NCBI GenBank assembly: GCA_002342415.1
Contig: DDPY01000053.1
Location: forward strand, 1-27,880
From: Prevotella sp. UBA2456
GTDB taxonomy: Bacteria; Bacteroidota; Bacteroidia; Bacteroidales; Bacteroidaceae
Length of the DNA: 27,880 nucleotides
Direction: 5' to 3'
Positions 22,474 to 27,880 of the stretch are shown here, one piece after another. How positions within the stretch are numbered: the stretch's first letter is position 1; every line of letters starts with the position of its first letter. The notes under the pieces were generated by a model that saw nothing but the letters and a program-made list of their open reading frames with translations, had not been told where the DNA came from and made no database searches. A program made the translations under genes and the position numbers.

Positions 22474-22479
22474 CACTCA

Positions 22480-22900
22480 GAACGAAGATGATTCGTTTAG
22501 TGAAGTTTGTGGCTTGGCATCTGGGGCGACAACTTGCACGGCTTCATCTGAGGCTTGGACTGTATCAGTAGGGCTACCCAAGATAAGATGAAGAACATCA
22601 CTTGAGAAGAACTCTGACACAACTGGCCCGGTTTTTCGTTGAGAGTGATACTTTCTTGAAGATGGGTGACAGGATTTACATCCTTATGAACTGCGTTGGG
22701 ATAGGCAACATCTGAAAGAAGTTATATTGTAGAGAGTGACAAGACTTCTTGTTGTTGACTTGTCGAGCGGGGGTTTAGCCCCGCTGCTCGTTGATAAGAT
22801 GAAAGAAATGTCACTCTCGTTTTTCAACCTCTCCTTGAGGTTGCAGTGACATAGTATTACTATCATGGACTGGGCTAGTGCAACAATCTCTTGGAGAGTT
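22480..22900 (+). ncRNA. Large ornate structured RNA (element B)
   Basis: Successive helices cover nearly the whole stretch: AACGAA/TTCGTT (22481-22497); CTTCATCT/AGATGAAG (22542-22549, 22586-22593) around CTTGG/CCAAG and ACTG/CAGT; ATCACT/AGTGAT (22597-22602, 22644-22649); a three-way junction closed by 22650-22664 with 22709-22722 holding AGGAT/ATCCT and GTTG/CAAC; a perfect 10-bp GAGAGTGACA/TGTCACTCTC (22732-22741, 22809-22818) around a 7-bp GC stem (22766-22785); and CTCTCC/GGAGAG, GAG/CTC, GTTGCA/TGCAAC (22829-22898) around the bulged hairpin shared with element A. No protein-like frame on the plus strand. It is either a stand-alone large RNA or a very long 5' leader for the gene at 22950. 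Known class not recognised. Confidence 0.65.
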
Positions 22901-22949
22901 TTGCAAACCACTGATAAACTGTATAAGAGAAATAAAAAGAGAATATACA

Positions 22950-23186
22950 ATGAGTAAATGGCATTTAATTAACAAAGAAGGGAATCAGATTGAAGTTGAT
23001 TCCTCAGAAATGAATGATGAGAAATATGCAGGCTATAGATTTGATCATGGCTGGTATAAGGCTCATGGTTATGTTGAAGCAAAAGAAGTCTTTCGTAGAA
23101 TTGAGGAAAAGTATAAGAATATAACACCCGAACAAGCACGGGAACTGCTTAGAACTGGTGCATACAAACGTAAATCGTCTGATTAA
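22950..23186 (+). CDS. Hypothetical 78-residue protein downstream of element B
   Basis: Starts at the ATG at 22950, preceded by the purine-rich AAAAAGAGAATATACA. The longer open frame upstream runs through the RNA helices and is not credible. Soluble, with an N-terminal beta-type part (WHLINKEGNQIEVDSSE), a Gly/Tyr/His-rich middle (GYRFDHGWYKAHGYVEAKEVF) and a helical basic end (ITPEQARELLRTGAYKRK). The stop overlaps the convergent viaA stop, marking the junction with the resident chromosome. Family unknown; it may be translated from the transcript of promoter i. Confidence 0.6.
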   Translation: MSKWHLINKEGNQIEVDSSEMNDEKYAGYRFDHGWYKAHGYVEAKEVFRRIEEKYKNITPEQARELLRTGAYKRKSSD

Positions 23187-24748
23187 TACCTTCTTGGTTG
23201 TTTGTAGTGTATCTCATAGACTTTGTCGAAGTACTTGTCCCAATTGGTCTCTCCCTGACCAATCTTGAAACCATAGAACTTGGTGCCAGTCTTCTGATAG
23301 TCCTTGAATTTATTCATCAGTTCCTCTGTAGTCCTGGGGATGAGAAAGTCGGTTATCCAAAGGACGTCAGCATTCATATAGCGGTCTTCACCATTGTCCA
23401 ACAGATAGAAAGCAAGGTTTAGCATCTTCTGGGCATCAGTCCCTCCGCCAAGAAAAGGGAAGTAACCCTTGGCGAAGTTTTCATTGTCTTCAGACTTCAT
23501 GCCAATGCGCTCCATTGCCCGTTTCTTTCTGCGGGAACGAAGTTCGATGGGGCGTACATCAACAGAGAAGTCTATCAAAAAACAGTCTCGGTTTAATTGC
23601 TCGGCTGTCTGCTCCAACTTGGATAGTAATGAAGCTTCTATCCTCTGCGGAACTCCGTACATGCTTGCAGACGAGTCAACGCAAACAATCATTGGTCCAC
23701 GTCGGGATGCTCTTTCGGAACGTAATTTACGTGAAGGTTTGGTTATCTCAGACTTATAACGGAATATCTGTAACTGACTTGTGAGATACTTTCGTAGGAA
23801 CAAGCTTTCCATTTCTGTATCAGAATACTGAGCCAGTTCCAGAGGCATTAGCGCATTCAAATCGCGACCAATTGTTACTCCCTCAATATCACTGCCACTA
23901 GAATGTTCTATTTTATGAGAACTTCCTGACTGTACTGTGAGTCGGTCTTTCCCGTCTTCATCGGGCAGACGTCCCATTCGCTTTGCCACATCGCCGATTT
24001 CGGGATACTTGTTCTGAATCTCAACAATGCTAAGCCGCTTCTCAAATTCGGATTCTGTCCACTGCCCGTCCATCATCTCCCAAGCCTGTAAAGCCATATC
24101 TTCAGAATAGCCCTGGTTGCGCATCCGGTTCTCCATGGCGTCAAGTTTCACTTTCAGACCTCCGGCAATTCCACCTGCCTTGGCTTCAATCTTCTTTGTT
24201 TGTTCTTTTCTGCTCCTTTCATCAATGGCACCGCTCCATTCGCGTTTCAGCAGTTCCCAATTCTCTGGTTTCTGCCAACCGTTATGCTTGAACTTCCTTT
24301 TCATGAAGTCCAGGTCGAAGCCATCATCTTTGTGCTTCTCGTTGACTGATTGCAACAATGTCTGCCAGCTGTCTTTCTTTTTCTGCATCGACCATTCCAT
24401 CATCTTTTGCATCTCACTTCTTTCGCCAGTGGCTATCTGATTGAGGAACTGTTCACTATGCAGGCACTCCAGCACAAAACGCCCGACAGTCTCATAGAAT
24501 ATCTTCCCCGCAATCTTGCTGGAGAGTACACGATATTGGATGATGGGGTCGCTCATGATGTTGTGAAGATAATGGAGTACAGGGTCATAATACATCTTCC
24601 AGGGCTGGTCGACTTGTACGGTAGATTCGATCTCAACGACTTCACCAGTCTTGACGAATTGCTCGACAAGACTCAGGTAGAAAGATGGAGAGAGACGCTT
24701 TCTGTATATCTTCTCCATCCAGTAGTCAACCTCAGATACTTCCACCAT
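23183..24748 (-). CDS. viaA: ViaA-like VWA domain protein
   Basis: 521 residues. A long helical N-terminal region (1-345) is followed by a von Willebrand factor A domain starting MIVCVDSSASMYG, with the metal-site DxSxS at 358-362 and later WITDFL. This is the ViaA layout, at slightly more than the usual 480-odd residues. ViaA proteins partner the MoxR ATPase RavA, acting near the inner membrane on respiratory complexes and phospholipids. The gene directly follows ravA with a five-base gap. No regulon boxes precede the pair, so it probably belongs to the resident chromosome. Confidence 0.87.
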   Translation of the reverse strand: MVEVSEVDYWMEKIYRKRLSPSFYLSLVEQFVKTGEVVEIESTVQVDQPWKMYYDPVLHYLHNIMSDPIIQYRVLSSKIAGKIFYETVGRFVLECLHSEQFLNQIATGERSEMQKMMEWSMQKKKDSWQTLLQSVNEKHKDDGFDLDFMKRKFKHNGWQKPENWELLKREWSGAIDERSRKEQTKKIEAKAGGIAGGLKVKLDAMENRMRNQGYSEDMALQAWEMMDGQWTESEFEKRLSIVEIQNKYPEIGDVAKRMGRLPDEDGKDRLTVQSGSSHKIEHSSGSDIEGVTIGRDLNALMPLELAQYSDTEMESLFLRKYLTSQLQIFRYKSEITKPSRKLRSERASRRGPMIVCVDSSASMYGVPQRIEASLLSKLEQTAEQLNRDCFLIDFSVDVRPIELRSRRKKRAMERIGMKSEDNENFAKGYFPFLGGGTDAQKMLNLAFYLLDNGEDRYMNADVLWITDFLIPRTTEELMNKFKDYQKTGTKFYGFKIGQGETNWDKYFDKVYEIHYKQPRRY

Positions 24749-24753
24749 ACCTT

Positions 24754-26289
24754 CTATGCTTCAAGTTTTTCCGTATCTTGTCGTGTATAGGCAATCTCCG
24801 TCATCAATTTCTTAACAACGCCCTTGATATTCTCTTTGTCAACAGAGGAAATCAGGATGTTGTCCAGTAGTTGCTCTTCGCGATGTTTAATCTGAGTGCC
24901 TAGTTGCTCGATTTCCTGGTAGAAATCGCGGTCTGACAACTTTCCCTTTTCTGTGGGCATTGTCTGTTGCTCATCTCGTTCAAGTTCTTCGATGTAGAAT
25001 TGTACGCCATCGATGTAGAGCCTTTTGTCATCGCGGGTGAGATAAACCTGTCTGGCGCCTTTGGGGAAGTCAGAACCATCGAATGACCTGATGATAGAAC
25101 GTTCCGGCTTCTTGGGATCACGGTAGATAACGCCTAACTGTCCTGCATTTTCCTTCGTTGTCCACCGCATGTTCTGATAGTCGGTGATGAAGATGTAGGT
25201 GTTGCCTGTATCGTGGTCAAGAACATGATAGTAGTAGTTATCGTATATCTTCTTCCGTTGGTCAGTGGTGGCCATCTGCTTCCTTGCTTTTGTGGTTGCT
25301 CTGTGTTGCCGGCTCACCCTGATGTCTGCTTCCAATGCTAACTTGATGTCTGCAAGACTGGCAGAGAATTCTGAGAACAGTGACTGAATAACAATATGCC
25401 TGATACCTTGGGCTTCATCTGGCTCCTGCCAAAGACAGTTGTATATGGGAACAAGGTCTGCAGGAGAGACTGATGTCCTGTCGTGGATGAATGCTGAGGT
25501 TCTGAGCAGTCGGACAATCTTCTTCCATCGTCTGTCGCTGACATAGACATTATGATGTTCGTCGGAAGAACTGACTGGTACACTGCCTATAGCCTTTCGG
25601 ATGACACCAATGGATTTCAGGACGTCCTGTGGAACTTCAATAGTATCAATTGCTTTACACCATTCCTTATACTCATCTGAAGTTATCTGCAACTTTTGGT
25701 CCACAACTATCTCTGCTTCTGAGTCGTTGTCTGTCAACATTGCGAAGAAGTTCCGCTCCTGCTTGATGTTCGAACATTCGATTCTGATGATGAAACGATC
25801 CCATAACGCTTCAAGTCCTTCACCTTGTGTCGGAAGCTCATTACTGGCTGCGATGAGTAACTTCAGCGGCAGTGAAATCTCCTTATCGCCATTGCGGAAC
25901 AACTTCTCGTTGATAACAGTCAATAGTGTATTCTGTATAGCAGGACCGGCTTTCCATATTTCGTCAAGGAATACAACATCAGCGGTTGGGAGATAGCCGT
26001 CAATACTGCGCTCATATTTGTCTGAGTCCTTCAACTTGCTGATGCTGACTGGGCCGAATATTTCATCAGGCGTACTGAATCGCGACATGAGATACTCAAA
26101 CGAACTTGAGTTCTTGAATGCAGATTTCAGTCGTCTGGCTATCATTGACTTTGCAACACCTGGAGGACCTAGCAAGATAATACTTTCTCCTGCAAGTGCT
26201 GCCAACATAGAAAGTGCCAGTTCACTCTCTTTCTCGTAAATCCCCACGCTCAATTCTGTGAGCAGTTCTTCTATCCTTTTTCTAACCAT
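24754..26289 (-). CDS. ravA: RavA-like MoxR AAA+ ATPase
   Basis: 511 residues. The AAA+ core has Walker A GPPGVAKS (41-48), the segment FSTPDEIFGP (71-80), Walker B VVFLDE (105-110), a sensor-1 region AASNELP and an arginine-finger region WDRF. The C-terminal part contains a beta-rich stretch and a helical end, as in RavA. The family forms hexamers and works with ViaA as a chaperone-like pair. A TACCTTTG -7 box sits just upstream of the ATG. GC content is visibly higher than in the island, fitting core chromosomal DNA. Confidence 0.87.
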   Translation of the reverse strand: MVRKRIEELLTELSVGIYEKESELALSMLAALAGESIILLGPPGVAKSMIARRLKSAFKNSSSFEYLMSRFSTPDEIFGPVSISKLKDSDKYERSIDGYLPTADVVFLDEIWKAGPAIQNTLLTVINEKLFRNGDKEISLPLKLLIAASNELPTQGEGLEALWDRFIIRIECSNIKQERNFFAMLTDNDSEAEIVVDQKLQITSDEYKEWCKAIDTIEVPQDVLKSIGVIRKAIGSVPVSSSDEHHNVYVSDRRWKKIVRLLRTSAFIHDRTSVSPADLVPIYNCLWQEPDEAQGIRHIVIQSLFSEFSASLADIKLALEADIRVSRQHRATTKARKQMATTDQRKKIYDNYYYHVLDHDTGNTYIFITDYQNMRWTTKENAGQLGVIYRDPKKPERSIIRSFDGSDFPKGARQVYLTRDDKRLYIDGVQFYIEELERDEQQTMPTEKGKLSDRDFYQEIEQLGTQIKHREEQLLDNILISSVDKENIKGVVKKLMTEIAYTRQDTEKLEA

Positions 26290-26293
26290 AGCG

Positions 26294-26301
26294 CAAAGGT
26301 A
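26294..26301 (-). promoter_or_regulatory. -7 box of the ravA-viaA promoter
   Basis: TACCTTTG on the minus strand, five bases from the ravA ATG. No clear TTG is present at -33. The transcript would be nearly leaderless, so the start codon or this box may be misplaced by a few bases. Confidence 0.5.
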
Positions 26302-26398
26302 GTCATTTTATTCGTGACTATCGAAGATTTGAACTTCTTTTGTTCCAAAATGATACAAAACAGTGGCCTCTTGGTATAAACCAAATATGCCAAAATGT

Positions 26399-27097
26399 TC
26401 ATACCCAGTCGAAGTCGTCTTTTCCGGCTCCAATCTCGAAATGATACTTGGCTATGCCCAAGTCCATCTGAGTATAGCCGATGATGGAGAATCCTTTTTT
26501 AGCGTGTACCAGAAGACGACCATTCTTCATTCCGACATACTCAAATGAGAACTTCTGCTGGTTTACTGCTGTTGGTGCAAGTAGGGCCGCTTCAACTCCC
26601 TTGCGGAACCACGATGGAGTGACGTCGCTTGTATTGCTCACTTGTTCGATGGTCTTAATCTTATGGCTGACTCCTTGTGTCTCGCCATAGCCAAGAGCAA
26701 TGTAACAAGCAATCTTCTCGCCCTCGTCAAGCACGTACGTCCCTGGAACTTTCGAGTAACTAAGTCCAACCCAACAGGTGTTCAGACCAAGTGTCTGAGC
26801 CAGCAGAACCAGATGTTCGCCGTAGTAACCTACACGCTCATCAAGGTCATATACCTTCTTTCCGGCCATAACGATGTAGTTGCTGACATTACGGAACTTG
26901 CCGTACTTTGCCATCCTTCCTTGGAATGCCTTAGGCTCGTCTTGGATTAACTGAATATGCAAATTGCCTTCACTGTTCAAAATAGCAATCTGCTCTTCTA
27001 ACACCTTTATTACATCTTCAGCCAATGGCAGTTCTTTGTATGCTCTTACACTATGGCGGGCTTCTATTGCTTCTTGTTGTGTCATTTCACAAAACAT
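26399..27097 (-). CDS. Nitroreductase family protein
   Basis: 232 residues. The N-terminus MTQQEAIEARHSVRAYKELPL is the typical FMN-binding start of nitroreductases (the ARHSVRAY block contacts the flavin phosphate). GYYGEHLVLLAQTLGLNTCWVGL and ACYIALGYGE are further family blocks. Such enzymes use FMN and NAD(P)H to reduce nitro compounds, quinones or similar substrates. It may start at 27097 or at an ATG four codons later. Divergent from the prolyl isomerase gene, each with its own -7 box. Confidence 0.88.
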   Translation of the reverse strand: MFCEMTQQEAIEARHSVRAYKELPLAEDVIKVLEEQIAILNSEGNLHIQLIQDEPKAFQGRMAKYGKFRNVSNYIVMAGKKVYDLDERVGYYGEHLVLLAQTLGLNTCWVGLSYSKVPGTYVLDEGEKIACYIALGYGETQGVSHKIKTIEQVSNTSDVTPSWFRKGVEAALLAPTAVNQQKFSFEYVGMKNGRLLVHAKKGFSIIGYTQMDLGIAKYHFEIGAGKDDFDWV

Positions 27098-27111
27098 ATT
27101 AAAACTATTGG

Positions 27112-27149
27112 CAAAGGTACGGATAATTCCCCACTTTTTCGTATTTTTG
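27112..27149. promoter_or_regulatory. Overlapping divergent promoters
   Basis: Minus-strand -7 box TACCTTTG (27112-27119) serves the nitroreductase gene; plus-strand -7 box TATTTTTG (27142-27149) serves the prolyl isomerase gene. Only 22 bases separate them, so they share upstream DNA. Confidence 0.65.
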
Positions 27150-27188
27150 CACTCACTATTACGATACTTTATGAATTAAGACTGAATA

Positions 27189-27880
27189 ATGAAAGTAAAA
27201 ATACAGACTATGCTTGGCGACATCGTAGTTCGCCTATATGATGAGACTCCCATCCATCGTGACAACTTCCTTAAACTGGCAAAGGAGGGCTATTATGACG
27301 GCACTCTGTTCCATCGAGTGATAAAGGACTTTATGATTCAGGGTGGCGATCCTGATTCTAAGGGCGCACCTGCTGGAAAGATGCTTGGTGTAGGAGGTCC
27401 GGACTATACGCTTGAGGCAGAAATCAGGGACGGACTCTTCCATAAACGTGGTGCTTTGGCTGCTGCGAGACAGGGTGACGAAGTGAATCCAGAGCGTCGT
27501 AGTAGCGGGTCTCAATTTTATATTGTCTGGGGCCAGGTGTATAATGAAGGTCAGCTTCGTCAGTTCTCCAAACAGTTGAGGATGCAGAAAGTTCAAGATG
27601 CGTTTAATTCGTTAGCTGCTGAACATCGTGATGAAATCATGCAGATGCGCCGTGAAAGAAATCGTGCCGGGCTACAGGAATTGCAAGATAAACTGGCTGC
27701 TGAAGCAGAAAGCAAAGTGGGGAAATCAGGATTAACCGATGACCAGTTGAAGATATACTCTACTGTTGGCGGTACACCGCATCTTGACGGTCAATACACT
27801 GTATTTGGTGAAGTAGAAGAAGGTCTTGACGTGGTTGGCTTGATACAAGGCACTGCTACTGGACGCGCTGACAGACCTGT
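27189..27880 (+). CDS. Cyclophilin-type peptidyl-prolyl isomerase, partial
   Basis: Begins ATG at 27189 and runs off the end of the window after 230 codons. Cyclophilin landmarks are TMLGDIVVRLYDETP, NFLKLAKEGYYDGTLFHRV (catalytic Arg in FHR), MIQGGDP, GALAAAR and SGSQFYI. A charged helical insertion (about residues 115-190, LRQFSKQLRMQK...LAAEAESKV) interrupts the domain before the closing HLDGQYTVFGEVEEGLDVV, as in Bacteroidota homologues. It catalyses cis-trans isomerisation of proline bonds. No signal peptide is visible, so it is probably cytoplasmic. Core chromosomal gene. Confidence 0.9.
   Translation, partial: MKVKIQTMLGDIVVRLYDETPIHRDNFLKLAKEGYYDGTLFHRVIKDFMIQGGDPDSKGAPAGKMLGVGGPDYTLEAEIRDGLFHKRGALAAARQGDEVNPERRSSGSQFYIVWGQVYNEGQLRQFSKQLRMQKVQDAFNSLAAEHRDEIMQMRRERNRAGLQELQDKLAAEAESKVGKSGLTDDQLKIYSTVGGTPHLDGQYTVFGEVEEGLDVVGLIQGTATGRADRP

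Noticed and set aside
22684..22950. An 88-codon minus-strand frame across element B
   Set aside because: It lies antisense to the RNA helices, and its translation looks like a random hydrophobic and low-complexity product. No promoter was found on that strand.
26394..26405. A single TTCATACC at 26398-26405 near the ravA promoter
   Set aside because: There is no partner 21 bp away and it is not 39 bases from a -7 box. It lies over the end of the nitroreductase gene, so it is treated as a chance match.
1..27880. CRISPR array, tRNA or rRNA genes
   Set aside because: No regularly spaced long repeats, tRNA cloverleaf with CCA end, or rRNA blocks were seen on either strand.

Overview
The window looks like a Bacteroidota chromosome, probably Prevotella or a relative. 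The DNA is AT-rich. Nearly every promoter I can place has the Bacteroidota -7 box TAnnTTTG, sometimes with a TTG or TTTG about 19-21 bases upstream. The right end carries ordinary genes (viaA, ravA, a nitroreductase and a cyclophilin-type prolyl isomerase). The rest reads as accessory DNA.

Layout. Bases 1-6.2 kb look like mobile-element cargo: unknown proteins, an orphan cytosine-5 DNA methyltransferase, a primase-like protein with a decayed tail, and a small serine recombinase. Bases 6.3-7.2 kb hold a frameshifted gene and a secreted Cys-rich protein. Bases 7.3-23.2 kb form one island: an AAA ATPase operon, a LytTR-FISUMP regulator with a DUF2779 nuclease, a secreted FISUMP-like protein, tiny membrane proteins, a DIP1984-family protein, an N-formylglutamate amidohydrolase-like enzyme, a metallophosphoesterase operon, and several highly structured non-coding stretches. 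The resident chromosome resumes at 23.2 kb.

Main result. The island appears to be a single regulon. Nine promoters on both strands carry two copies of an octamer close to TTCnTACC spaced exactly 21 bp (22 bp in one), and in seven of them (six with a canonical -7 box) the proximal copy ends exactly 39 bases before the -7 box. Paired 8-9 bp direct repeats two helical turns apart are the known binding architecture of LytTR regulators, and the island encodes one LytTR protein (10964-12658). Its own promoter carries a variant pair plus an extra perfect box lying on the core promoter. The inferred picture is a self-regulated LytTR switch driving two ATPase/nuclease operons, membrane and secreted proteins, and structured RNAs. 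The regulator and the secreted 626-residue protein both carry FISUMP-type domains.

Structured RNA. I found five stretches with strong nested helices: 16233-16588 (minus), 17349-17508, 21958-22030, 22154-22344 and 22480-22900. The last two share an architecture and a conserved hairpin. I recognise none of them as a known RNA class. Helices were paired by eye; no folding program or database search was run.
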